NCBI GenBank assembly: GCA_940337035.1
Contig: CALNHX010005175.1
Coordinates: forward strand, 48,179-112,178
DNA: 64,000 bases
Reading direction: 5' to 3'
Origin: Agriotes lineatus
Lineage: Eukaryota > Arthropoda > Insecta > Coleoptera > Elateridae
A program made the position numbers and the translations under genes. Each line of letters starts with the position of its first letter. Position 1 is the stretch's first letter. The notes beneath the pieces were generated by a model. It made no database searches, was not told where the DNA came from, and saw only the letters and a list, made by a program, of their open reading frames with translations. Below, piece after piece: positions 34,101 through 43,741 of this stretch.

Positions 34101-35655
34101 CCCTAGCTGTTGCAAATCAGTTACCAAGCGGGCTATACTCTCTAGTATGGCTCAAATATTCGATCCCTTGGGACTACTTGGTCCAAGCGTTCTAACTTTG
34201 AAACTTCTCGTGCAACGGCTTTGGCAGTTGAAGTTGTCATGGGACGAAACGGTGCCCATGGAGATGCGCTCCAGATACGACGAACTCCATTCTTCATTAC
34301 GCGCTTTGGGCTCATTGGCAATTCCGAGACGGGTAATTTGCGATGACATAAATTCAATAGATCTCCACGGATTTGCGGACGCGAGTTCTGTAGCCTATGG
34401 GTGCGCCGTGTATATACGTTGCGTTGACGCGCGCGGTAATGTCACCACCAATTTGCTTTGTGCTAAGTCAAGGGTCGCTCCATTAAAAACAATATCCTTG
34501 CCTCGTTTGGAGCTTTGCGCAGCCTTACTGTTGGCTCGTTTGATTAAAACTATACTCGATTCCTCCGCATTTAAATTTGACCGCATGTACTATTGGTCGG
34601 ACTCCACCATAACTCTGCACTGGATAAATAAGGATGCGAGTAATTGGAAGACGTTCGTCGCGAACCGGGTGTCCGAGATTCACGAACTAAGCAATAGGGA
34701 AGAATGGTTTCACGTGCGTACAAATTGCAACCCGTCCGATATAATTAGCAGGGGAATGTTACCCCAGGAGTTACTCAACTCACGCTTGTGGTGGCACGGG
34801 CCAGAATTTTTGTCACAGGCGGCCTTAAAACCCCAGCCCGTTAAAATTGATTCGGGTGAGCTAGCAGCCGAAGAGTCGCGCCCAGTAGTGGCCACTCTTC
34901 ACCATCGCGTCCCAGAATTTGAACTTTTCAGGCGCTATTCCAGTTTCACCGGTGGCAGAAATCAGCTATCGGAATTAAAAAATATCCTGTCAGGCTCTAG
35001 TGAGCAATGCATAAGGGAAGAATTGTCGAAACATAACATTAAGTGGAATTTTATTCCGGCACGCTCTCCGCACTTTGGCGGCATTTGGGAAGCGGGGGTA
35101 AAGTCATTGAAATATTATTTAAGGCGAATATCTTGCAATGCAAAGTTAACTTTCGTTGAGTATTACACCATGCTGACTCAAGTGGAGGCGATACTAAATT
35201 CCCGTCCACTCTGTGTTCTCCCTACCGACGCCTCATTCCCCGAAGTCCTTACTCCTGCCCACTTCTTGATCGGTCGGAAGCTGACTTTGTTTCCGGAAGC
35301 CCAACTCCAGGGCATACCGGAAAATCGTCTCAGCCGCTATGGGCTGGTCCAGCGGCTGTCCCAGCAGTTTTGGGATCGCTGGTCCCGGGACTACCTCCAC
35401 CTCCTGCAGCGCCGGCCTAAGTGGAAGTCCTCCAGCACGTCTCTAGCCCCCCAGGTGGGCGACGTGGTACTCGTCCACGACGAGGCATCTCCAAGCTACC
35501 GTTGGCCACTGGCAATCATTTCGGCCACATATCCAGGAGCGGATGGTGTTGTGCGTGTGGTGCAAGTGCGCGATTCCCGAGGGAATCTCCTGAAACGCTC
35601 GGTGCGTAAAGTGTACATCCTACCCAAAGACGATCATTGCGATCAAGGGCAATAA
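31162..35655 (+). CDS. BEL/Pao gag-pol polyprotein with in-frame integrase deletion
   Basis: One uninterrupted frame of 1497 residues from ATG 31162 (context gtcATGg). Order: gag (LRLPPLDLPSFSGKFENW), zinc knuckles (CDFCKNSNH; CNNCLKPGHFVVKC; CRVCRKKHH; about 32187-32390), aspartic protease-like ALLDPGSQLNLVS (about 32605), RT (LKADCAKMYRQI; catalytic FYVDDLLTGF near 33850), RNase H (LHGFADASSVAYG; YYWSDS), then integrase. In BEL elements a long stretch with the HHCC zinc finger and two catalytic Asp lies between RYSSF and the TNF-x-G motif. Here RRYSSF is followed directly by TGGRNQL (about 34925-34965), leaving only the final Glu part (HFGGIWEAGVKSLK) and the C-terminal domain (VGDVVLVHDE). 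Gag, protease, RT and RNase H look intact, so the element may have moved using integrase in trans. Confidence 0.93.
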   Translation: MVETRSTSAVMSETRTLTTRCKFIKAQVDRFKTLFHRISSSSPVKAHEVGNLSEEFSCFQNLLDEYKKSMEGLMEADAENIDELFNEFDSFMTHFSEISSAVKEFLSKNKISSGIKPNVGQNSSQSGPSGELAGLRLPPLDLPSFSGKFENWVQFHDSFTSLIHNNVNLTNVQKFYYLISSLKAEAASSISSLKVTNDNYTIAWDILVKRFENKKLIVKSNINALFSLENVKKDSHSSVQRLLDSVVRILEILKAYGEPTVDTILIHIIVSKLSSAMQTDWELCKHAGQFPTLRELLDFLESKSHLLGSLEAAKIGSSLGNQGSEQKSHARAHVAREQGNHSCDFCKNSNHSISACESFSKLSVNARIEEARRLKLCNNCLKPGHFVVKCTSSRCRVCRKKHHTLLCLRPKRDAHENTSSPRPGPPESSSDAREVGAVSPSEAPVASVSAACSRPAIAAPAQVLLSTVSVFVEGSSGSFSRAKALLDPGSQLNLVSADLCQNLKIEKRGNITSLSGVGARALNAEFRANVRIRSRNGKYEDILSCIVLDKITDPLPALSFSLRDLKIPPNIVLADSDCNTPGKIDLLLGANVFWQVLCQGQVKLGPEKPFLTKTLFGWVLGGNMNIENRALMLSNRVHLSVAGIEHGIQRFWEIEGAYGSSGRLSADDKFCEDHFQSTTKRASSEPRRFIVSIPFRKDAPSLGDSRGIALKRFYSLENKLSKNPELKTAYSAFLKEYESLGHLSKVDDEASLPHPRFYLPHLPVIKEDSSTTKHRVVFDGSCASSSGVSLNDLQHKGPVVQQSLFAILCRFRQFKYVLKADCAKMYRQILVDPSQTQYQLILWRDDKTSAVKCFKLLTVTYGTKSASYLATRCLIQIAQEIEASLPEASLRISRDFYVDDLLTGFENRAEAIKTQFEISSALSGYGFELRKWASNDSEVASAIGVDRGSMGPISLTEDATEKTLGIFWDTRRDVLSYRVNPSCCKSVTKRAILSSMAQIFDPLGLLGPSVLTLKLLVQRLWQLKLSWDETVPMEMRSRYDELHSSLRALGSLAIPRRVICDDINSIDLHGFADASSVAYGCAVYIRCVDARGNVTTNLLCAKSRVAPLKTISLPRLELCAALLLARLIKTILDSSAFKFDRMYYWSDSTITLHWINKDASNWKTFVANRVSEIHELSNREEWFHVRTNCNPSDIISRGMLPQELLNSRLWWHGPEFLSQAALKPQPVKIDSGELAAEESRPVVATLHHRVPEFELFRRYSSFTGGRNQLSELKNILSGSSEQCIREELSKHNIKWNFIPARSPHFGGIWEAGVKSLKYYLRRISCNAKLTFVEYYTMLTQVEAILNSRPLCVLPTDASFPEVLTPAHFLIGRKLTLFPEAQLQGIPENRLSRYGLVQRLSQQFWDRWSRDYLHLLQRRPKWKSSSTSLAPQVGDVVLVHDEASPSYRWPLAIISATYPGADGVVRVVQVRDSRGNLLKRSVRKVYILPKDDHCDQGQ

Positions 35656-35880
35656 ACATTGACTTTGCTCTTAGTTGGTAGTTTTCGCTAATTGAACATT
35701 TTGCTAGGTTTAGTTGTTTCTTTGCTTGTATTCATGCTAGTTGTAAGTTATCTGTAAGACTCTTGGATTATCATCTGTCATTAGTTCTTGTTATGCATTT
35801 GATTATTTTGTAGTGTTAGATTTCAGTTTAATTTTGGGATTTAATCACGTCGTGCCATAGTCGGCACTTCGGGGGCGGCA

Positions 35881-36687
35881 TGTTTGATTCACACAGATGC
35901 GTGCATCAAAACCTTTTTGATTATAATTAATCACGTAATTCAAGTCATAACTGTTTTATCTCATTCAAAGGTCGTGGTAAAGCCAAATTTGCATCTTGCC
36001 GTATTTGTTTGCCTCTGTTAATGTTGGAAAGGAATTTGTAAGCTTCCCTTAATGGCTTTAAAGCGGATGGATACATTTTCTACTAGAACTTAAGCCGACT
36101 TAGCATATTTGGGAATCATGGGTTTATGGATTTCGTTCAATTGCCTCATTGAGAGAGCTTAGCATTAAGGTTTCTTAGAATAAGCATTTTTCCTAAATAA
36201 CGTGCGATGCTCCGATTGGCTACGCAGGATCGCCTCAGCCAATAGTGTTTGAGCTTGCCCCTCCTTGAATTGGCGAGTTCGTCTCGCTGTAAATTCAGAG
36301 TTAGTTAGATTCAGAGCCTCGAGGAAGCAAGTTCAGCTATGCTTTGTGCTAGTTTGCGTTTCGGTCTAACTCCCTGGTAAAGTCGTTTCCAGGTTGTTTT
36401 GTGTTACGGTTACGCGCAATTCGCTATTTTCGCGTGGCCAATCCAAGCGTGTCACAACAGTTGAAGCTTTTGTAAAAAACCATCGGTCCATCAGTGACGT
36501 TTGTAATCGTTGTTACTCAATATACTCGTGTTTGTTAAGTCTTGTTTCACTCCAACAACTAACTGAACCCAAGTTAGGGTTATTAAGTGGCAGTTCCCGG
36601 CAATCCCATTGAACCGGAACTCGCAGTGGATTAATTGGGGGCCCCATTCGTTGGAAGCCTCTTATCAAGTTAATCGTACAAAAAACA
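35881..36687 (+). repeat. BEL 3' LTR
   Basis: The same 807 bp as the 5' LTR with one visible difference (36007). Preceded by GGCACTTCGGGGGCGGCA, a purine-rich priming tract, and followed by GTAGG. Confidence 0.95.
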
Positions 36688-36692
36688 GTAGG

Positions 36693-37852
36693 TACTTCTT
36701 CCAGGGTAAAACCCATGATGATTTTCAGCTATGATATTCATGAAAAGTCTTTGAAACAGTTTGCTGACTAATTTATCTAAAATTTTAGGTATGCTAGATT
36801 GTATACTTATGGGTCTATAATTTTTTATGTCGCGACGATCCCCGTTTTTAAATACAGGAACAATAAATGTGCGTTTCCAAATGGACGGAACCGTACCAGT
36901 ACTAAGAGACATATTCTACAGTTTAACCAATGGATGCGCCAATTCAGAAGCACAATTCTTAAGGATACTAGGAGGTACACCATCCGGCCCTGCTCCCTTA
37001 TTAACACATAATTCATTGAGAAATTGTAGAATTTCCTCATGCGATACTGTATGTGAGCTAACACAAAAAGAAGTATTAAATTCAAAAGAGTTATCAATAT
37101 TATGGCTTTCACTATACACTGATTTGAAATATTTGCAAAATAAATTAGCAATACCAATGCCATCATTCACAGACTCGTCACCTAGAAACATATGCGGTAG
37201 GTACAGTTTTTAAACCGTTATTTTTATACTTAACATAACGCCAAAAACTATTTACATCATTAACAATATTACTTTCCATTTGTTTTAAATAGTTGTTATA
37301 CACAGCTGTAACAGCACTTTTACACATATTTCTTAAACGACGAAATTCCTCATAATATACTTCACTGTTATACTGCTTGAACATTCTATGCATAGCTTTT
37401 TTTTGTTTAATTAAGTTTATAACGTTTGGTGTATACCATATGGGAAAAGTACTGTTTCTACATTTTTTCTTCTGTACAAAAATATTAAAAGCAGAATATA
37501 GCGCATCGTAAAAAATATTTACACAGGAATCTAAACTATTATTCTCAAAAGCATATTCCAATTTATGTTGGCTAAATGTAGTTTCAAATTGTCATAATCA
37601 ACATTTTTAAAGTTCAGATAATATTCCTCTAATTTGGATAGTTCAGTTAAATGAGAAATAACTAATTTAAACAAAAGTGGGGGATGATCTTCATCCCACA
37701 TAGAAGTAAAGGATCTGTTGCAGCATTTTGCAAACAAACGTTTGGGAACATTAGATCTAGTATAACATTATTAATATTTTTAACATTATTAAATTGCCTT
37801 AGTCCACAATATGAGAAAGTAGGTATCATATACAAGTTGTTCAGTTTCACCT
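36693..37852 (-). pseudogene. Jockey-like LINE endonuclease end and RT start (piece 1)
   Basis: On the minus strand from 37852: FSYCGLRQFNNVKNINNVIL, then LISHLTEL-type sequence, CVNIFYDALYSAFNIFVQKK, WYTPNVINLIKQKKAMHRMF, FWRYVKYKNN, GAGPDGVPPSILKNCASELA and WKRTFIVPVFKNGDRRDIKN-YRPIS. These are the end of the endonuclease, the linker and RT motifs 0-1 of a Jockey-like ORF2. Several indels break the frame. It continues at 30055 beyond the BEL element. It appears 5'-truncated near 37852, where LINE-A sequence resumes. Confidence 0.85.
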
Positions 37853-38755
37853 GGTAAGCGAATTGCTGATAAACCTTCCAACTCCTCTACAGCTTGCCAT
37901 TGAAACAAAAAGCTAATAAAACACACACCGGACGGAAATAAAAAGATGATGGATATAGCAATGATTAAGGAATGGAAATTAAGGAAAAGTACAGGAGAAA
38001 AGAAAAACAGGCAGTTGTAAAAACAAACAAACTTGGAAGATTCGAATATGGAATATTAGATGGCCGAAGGGAAAGGAATTTGAGTTAACAGAGAACATAA
38101 GGAAGGCAAATTATGAAGCAGTAGTACTAACCCAGACAAAAAATAAGGGAACAGAAGCAACAATGATTGATATATGGAGGTGTAGAACAAAAACAGAGGG
38201 CATGTGCTGGCGTAGCATGCCTAATACAGCAAGGAAAGTTTGGAAACATACGAAACTGGGAATATATAACGAAAGAATATTAACAGTAAACATGAAAGTA
38301 GAAAAAGACATCATAACATTGATAATTTTTGTGTATGCGCCCTCCACGAATGCAACAGCAGCAGAAAAAAATTACTTCTGGGAAAATCTGCAACAAGCAA
38401 CAGAGAACTTTACTGGGAAATTAATAATAACAGGTGATTTTAACGCCAGGGTCGGAAGAGAACCTGGGAGGTGGCAAGGAATTATGGGAAAATGGGGAGA
38501 AGAAGTAATAAATGACAATGGCAAAAGGTTACTAGAGTGTTGTATAGACAATGACGTCATTATAGCAACTACGTTTTATAATCACAAGAATATCCATAAA
38601 ATAACTAGGGAAGTAAAACGTCAATAATGAGACTATGTGCTGGTACAACAAAGCAATAGGAAAGAAGACAAAGACATAAGAGTTAAAAGAAGCTACGAAA
38701 TTGGTAGTGACCACTATCGCTTGGAAGCTGTTTTTATGAGACAAAATGAACTCTA
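37853..38755 (+). pseudogene. LINE-A endonuclease domain
   Basis: An EEP/APE-type endonuclease of a non-LTR element, which nicks target DNA for reverse transcription. With small frame changes it reads TWKIRIWNIRWPKGKEFELT, then NYEAVVLTQTKNKG, LIIFVYAPSTNATAAEKNYF, LIITGDFNARVGREPGRWQG and FYNHKNIHKITREVK. GDFNARVG is the catalytic Asn-containing motif. After 38630 it reaches IGSDHYRLEAVFMRQNEL (the SDH motif), where the MULE is inserted at 38756. It continues at 42738. Confidence 0.85.
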
Positions 38756-38893
38756 GGAAAAAATATCCTTGGAAAAAAATCCCCGGAAAAAATCCTGAAA
38801 AAAATTCTTCGAAAAAAAAATCGTACGGAAAAAAGTCTTCGAAAAAAAAATCCTAGGGAAAAAAAATCCCCGGAAGAAAAATCCTACAAGAGT
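38756..38893. repeat. MULE left terminal array
   Basis: About nine units of (A)GGAAAAAAAATCC with short variable cores (CCTTGG, CCCCGG, TCTTCG, CGTACGG, CCTAGGG). The first ~40 bases are near-perfectly complementary to the right end. Confidence 0.75.
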
Positions 38894-39475
38894 ATTAAAA
38901 ATTCTGAATAAATTCCGTGTTGCTTTATAAATTGGTATTATGCTTATTATTTTACACCTTGTATTTTTGATAGCTGTTTTCTTATAATTCCTAAAATCTC
39001 AGAATGTGCCTCTATTTACGAAATTTTACATTTGTTGGTGGTTTCATATTATGAAAATCTTATTCATTTGATTAGCACAATTCTAATTACGATATGTCAT
39101 CATAAATTCAAAATTCAGAACATTGATTTATTACGTGTATTAAAAAAATCAAAGCTAATACTTATTAGTGGTTTTGAAGATAATATTAACTTTTGAACTA
39201 TAAATTTAATATTTACAACACGCCTACCACAACAGATTCGTAAGTTACGTAATTGATGTGCTCCCTACATCCGCTAGTAAAAGTGTTCATTTAAACTGAT
39301 GCAATTTAAAAAACACATGTTTCGCATTCTTCTATACCTACTCTTTGATCATTTGCTCACTTTTGGGCAACCCTATAAATAGTTAGAAATAAAAGTAAAT
39401 TACAAAAATTTTTTAATACAACGTATATTGTACCATATTTATTTAAAACAGTCTTGGCTGAGTTAGTATAATAGT

Positions 39476-39875
39476 ATATTATTATATGAGCGATTATGAC
39501 AGCCATTATTCACGAAGATGACATTTGCGCCACAAGCCGAAGGCGCGTGGCGCAAGTCATCTGAGTGAATAATGGCCATAATCGCGAATATAATACGATA
39601 TTTTATCTACTCCTATGCAATAGGAGCCTTGTGTTCATATTTCCGAATTATGACATTTGTGACAGCTGTTAACTTCAATAGTCATTTAATAATAAGAATG
39701 AATTTTGTGATTGGCTACAACCTATTGAATAATGAAAATAGAATTTTCTGATTGGTTGCAATTTGCAAACTATTGAATAATGAAAATAGAATTTTATGAT
39801 TGGCTGCAAACCGTGAATTATGAATCATAATTCATAGCTATTGTGCAGTAGGAGTAGATAAACTATATTATATAC
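39476..39875. repeat. Nested palindromes in the MULE 3' region
   Basis: GCGATTATGACAGCCATTAT near 39490 mirrors ATAATGGCCATAATCGC near 39568, with a GCGCCACAAGCCGAAGGCGC-type centre. TTATCTACTCCTATGCAATA near 39602 mirrors GTAGGAGTAGATAA near 39848. This may be a small inverted-repeat element inserted in the MULE. Confidence 0.5.
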
Positions 39876-39931
39876 ATAGCATAAAATAAGTAATATAAAC
39901 TAAGATATAACAAACATAAATTATTGCTAAT

Positions 39932-41813
39932 TTAGCGAAACCGAATAGTATGCCCAACCGCTCTTAAAAAATCTTCCATATCACGAATTTGATTATTATA
40001 TTCTTGGCACAGTGCTTTTAATCGGAGTTACATTTCTTCATACCGTCCTCGTTTTTTCTTATTAAGACGAGCACCTAATTCCCGTTGTAGCAATTTGGTT
40101 TCATCTGATGCAACCTCCAAACGCATTTTTTCAATAAGAGTCCATACCATTGGATGATCGTGTCCTACCAAAGAATATAGATATCTATATTCTTTGGTCC
40201 TACTAAGTTCGAGAATCTGTTGTTCCAACCTTCGCACTGATTGTTGGTTTCGTGGACATTCCATATAGCAGGAGGAAAAAGAGGCGGTATGGGGCGTAGT
40301 CGAACAGGCCCTTGATTTGCATTGCCTACACGGCGATAACTTCCTGTCACATACGTTGAATCAAAATACTCAACTAGCGGTTCTGCTGCAGGCGGCGTTA
40401 TGATACGTAAATACCTAAGTCCTTCATTCACGTCTGCAGTCGGTAAGAAGGCCAAACCATCAAGCATGCCACAGAAAAGATTGAAGTTTTCTTCTTCCCT
40501 GTATGTAGCTTCCAGCCCTAGCCCTTGTATCTTTCTGTGTGTGCTCTGGCTTAGATGGTAAAAGCAACCTTGTATTCGAATATGGTCCCCTAGTACCGTT
40601 TTGGCAGCATGGATGGGGGCTTGTTCAAAATCGATATTGATGGTTAGCGGGTCCGGATACAGTTGTCTGGCATTGCATTAATCAATTATGGTCCTCAGCA
40701 GGTTTTCATATGTTTTGTGTTTTACGTTCCAGTAAACTGTAGATTGACGTTATAAACACACCATTTACAGGAACCATGATGACATATAATTGTTGGAACT
40801 ATCGCGGGGCTAACGAAAAGTTACCATCCATATACCAAACAGTGGCAGCAGCTAGATGACGAAGTGATTCCTCTGTTGCAAATATGATAATTCGCTCCTC
40901 CGTATCCTGACCATTGTCATTTAATAAAAAACGGTTATGGTTAGGATTACCAGTTGTAGTCCAATCTCCTAGAAAAAATATTTTAATTAGGCTACATAAA
41001 ATGCATTGGCGACGATAGGTTATGTTCAAAACATCCTTGTTTAAATAATTATTACTAGTGTGTATACCTATTCTGACTTTATCTTATGCTAGTTACAATT
41101 TGTGTGTTTTGTTAGAGTAGATCTATATTTTAATACTATAATATTTTATTGTTTACTAAACAATAAAGATTTACAAAGTAATTAATATTTCGTTTATTTC
41201 CAATCATTAAACTAAAATGGCCTTTAAAAATCCAAAAATCCCTTAAAACTGAATACATTGGTATAGAAAAACTTTTTTTTTTTCATTTTCAGGAAAACAT
41301 CCAATTTGTCCACAAAAAAGGGCGTTACAAATAATATTTAGCGAAAATTTAAATCACAATTAATGATATGAAATTGAATCATAAACCATACATACCTTCT
41401 ATTTTTAGAACATTCAAAGATTCGGGGTCCTTGGGCATAGTCTTTGTTCTCTGATTTCTTAATGTTCGTTTGGCGGAATCTTCAAGGGGCATGCGGGCCT
41501 TGGTGGAATCTTGTAATTGCGAAACTCCTTCTGCGTATATAGACGCTGGTTTAGCATTAACAGTAACGCGTGTTTTCATATCAGCCATACACTTAGACAC
41601 TTCTACATCTTCCTTATCAGCAGGGTGATTATGATTAACTTCCACCACAGGATCTTCCATTCTTAGGGTAGTCTTAAAAATACTCCTGCATTTTAAAGAA
41701 GTGGCTTTTGAACAACGCCAGCTAATACTATTTGACAGTTGTGCTTTTTTCAAGTACATGTCTCCACTCAAACACAGCTTTTCGTTTCCCTTATTGGATT
41801 TGATAAATTCCAT
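39932..41813 (-). pseudogene. MULE transposase with FLYWCH zinc finger, intron-containing
   Basis: Exon 1 from about 41813 holds a FLYWCH-type finger (CAMEFIKSNKGNEKLCLSGD, then WRCSK, CRSIFKTTL and NHNHP). A donor AG|GTATGT lies near 41394 and an acceptor TTTTTTCTAG near 40971, giving a ~420-bp intron. Exon 2 begins GDWTTTGNPNHNRF and contains the first catalytic region (WYMDGNFSLAP). Then, after frame breaks, come INIDFEQAPIHAAKTVLGDH, the CFYHLSQ motif, and WNVHETNNQCEGWNNRFSNL. The C-terminus ends ...DFLRAVGHTIRFR at 39932; a TAA near 40025 interrupts it. The family is clear; the gene is dead in this copy. Confidence 0.8.
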
Positions 41814-42667
41814 AGCGCACTTGCTCGTATAATCGAACAGAGCACAGTTAACACACGTAGGTAGTTGACGATAATCGTAGTTGAGGGATGCAGCAGAAAT
41901 GAAAATTAAATGCAATTTCTCCCCAATATATACAACGGTAATTACCCGCTTTCTTAGAAGTCATCACGTAACTTAAAATTGGAGATTACTTTCCTGCAAC
42001 AGAATATCTACCCAAAATGCAAAAATTAGTTAATCCCTTTTAATAGCCGTCTTAAAGTAGGTACTTAAAGTTACCTAGTAATTGCTTTACGAGTTTATAT
42101 GAAAGTTTTAAATTAGTATTTTCGGGAATAGGTGATAGCACGTCGTTAGGCACCAAGTTTAATCTCTTTTGCAAATGATATCTACGTCAACAAAAGGAGT
42201 TAAAATATTTTATTATTCTCTTCCAAATACAGACCATTATTCCTGATTAACATCGGTACTTAATAATTACCATTTCAGCGTAAAAGTTTTCAGTTTACTA
42301 TCGCCTTACCGATAATGTTTAAACCCCTTTAATGATGGTCATGTCTGTTATAACAAGGGCATAAATATAGTACAATGATTAAAAGCAGAGAAGAATTCAA
42401 ATAAGTTCTTCTTATACAAACGGATGGAAGGGGCTGGATGATGATATAGATTAATCGATGATATAATACATTAAACAAATAAAAAAGTATGCAAAGAACA
42501 AATAAATATAAAAAATAATACAACTATTGCGCCAAAGTTACTTTTTTTAAATAATTTTTAGTAGAATATATATCTAAAAATACAAATAATGTAAATAAGC
42601 ATATTTTCTAAAAAGTACTTATAATACTTTTGTAAACTTAAAGCTGCGTTTAACCGAATATCACTTG

Positions 42668-42737
42668 TGGATTTTTTTTTCGGGGATTTTTTTCCAGGAT
42701 TTTTTTCCGGGGATTTTTTTCCAAGGATTTGTTTTCC
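42668..42737. repeat. MULE right terminal array
   Basis: GGATTTTTTTTTCGGGG, CCAGGATTTTTTTCC, GGGGATTTTTTTCCAAGG and so on: the complement of the left array. Confidence 0.75.
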
Positions 42738-43290
42738 GCCTAAACCAAAGTAAGGACGGAAACATTAGGAAGGGCAAGATTCGATTTTAAAAACTTAGAG
42801 ATTTGAAGATATGGAAAGAGTACCAGGAATTGATGGACAAGGAATTCGACACGACGGCCGAAATTAAAGAAACAATAAATATAGATAACAGGTGGACAAT
42901 CAAAGAAAAAATTATGAAAGTGACAAGAAAGGTGAAGAAAAATGTAAGACAAAAACTGATTGGTGGCATGAAACAGTTAAAAAGAAAGTAAGAGAAAAGA
43001 AAAAACTATGGAAATTATATTTTCAAAAAAGGTAACATATAAAGAATATAAAAATAAAGCCTCGACACCGCAAGGTAAATGAGGTTACAGATAATACATA
43101 CATACATAGTATAGGGTCAAGGCGATTATCAGAGAAGCAAAGCAAAAATCGTGGCAGAATTTGGTAAGATTCTGGAGAATAGGAGAATAGCAGCCGAGAT
43201 AACCAAAAATTATTTTACAAAGTGCTTATAAGTTGTAGGACTAAATCTGAAATAAAGTGGAAACAAATTAAGGACAGGAAAGATGATATA
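42738..43290 (+). pseudogene. LINE-A linker between endonuclease and RT
   Basis: Highly charged: LKIWKEYQELMDKEFDTTAE, then NRWTIKEKIMKVTRKVKKNV and further basic sequence, reaching GRKDDI at the insertion site of the 2.7-kb element. Typical of the region between endonuclease and RT in this LINE type. Continues at 46005. Confidence 0.65.
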
Positions 43291-43480
43291 CAGGGTGTCC
43301 AAAAAATGGCGGATTAACTCTACGGTGCGTTACTGAAGGATGCCTTATAAACCCTGGAAAAATATGAAAAAAAATCCCTGGGCCGTATTTTTCGAAATAT
43401 TTCGAAATTAATAAAAATAAATCTGGCAACATTGATACTGCAACAATTTCTCAATCAAAAATGTATCCATAGTAAGTTGT

Positions 43481-43624
43481 TAATATGTTGGTTACACTGT
43501 AAGTCTATGTCAAATTCGAGGTGAGTAGGTTAGGTTTTGCGTCAGTTTTGACACAAACTGTCGCAAAACCTAACCTGCTAACATCGAATTTGACATGAAC
43601 TTACAATGCCACCAACATATTATT
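43481..43624. mobile_element. Hairpin MITE, family H, copy 3 (core only)
   Basis: TAATATGTTGGTTACACTGT, then TCAAATTCGAGG, a centre GTCAGTTTTGACACAAACTG, and the mirror arm ending ACCAACATATTA. The outer parts seen in copies 1 and 2 (the GATCCAAAAAAAACTG arm) are missing. Confidence 0.75.
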
Positions 43625-43741
43625 CATACAACACATATTTCAATGCCAAGCTTGATTTCGTATATTATTATTGTACAAAGCCTGTTTGCCATATTTAGTA
43701 ATTGACAAACTCAACAGGAAATCAGTTTTTTAAAATACTTT

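Larger units (their letters stand above)
30061..36687 (+). mobile_element. BEL/Pao LTR retrotransposon, very recent insertion
   Basis: 6627 bp with two 807-bp LTRs that differ at one base by eye (T at 30187, G at 36007). It has a tRNA-type primer site, a gag-pol ORF, a polypurine-like CGGGGGCGGCA before the 3' LTR, and TSD GTAGG. It is inserted into the RT region of a minus-strand Jockey-like LINE; removing element plus one GTAGG restores ...FYPGRSTYLNEFIS. The pol region lacks most of the integrase (see the CDS). Confidence 0.95.
38756..42737 (-). mobile_element. MULE transposon with tandem-structured terminal repeats
   Basis: 3982 bp. The left end starts GGAAAAAATATCCTTGG and the right end is the complement of GGAAAACAAATCCTTGG; both continue as serial units such as GGAAAAAAATCCCCGG. 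The terminal arrays cover 38756-38893 and about 42668-42737. It carries a MULE transposase on the minus strand, and inserted in LINE-A between the endonuclease and the linker. No clean 8-9-bp target duplication could be read. Confidence 0.82.

Noticed and set aside
38111..38744. Minus-strand ORFs of 62-78 aa
   Set aside because: Shadows of the LINE-A endonuclease frame on the plus strand.
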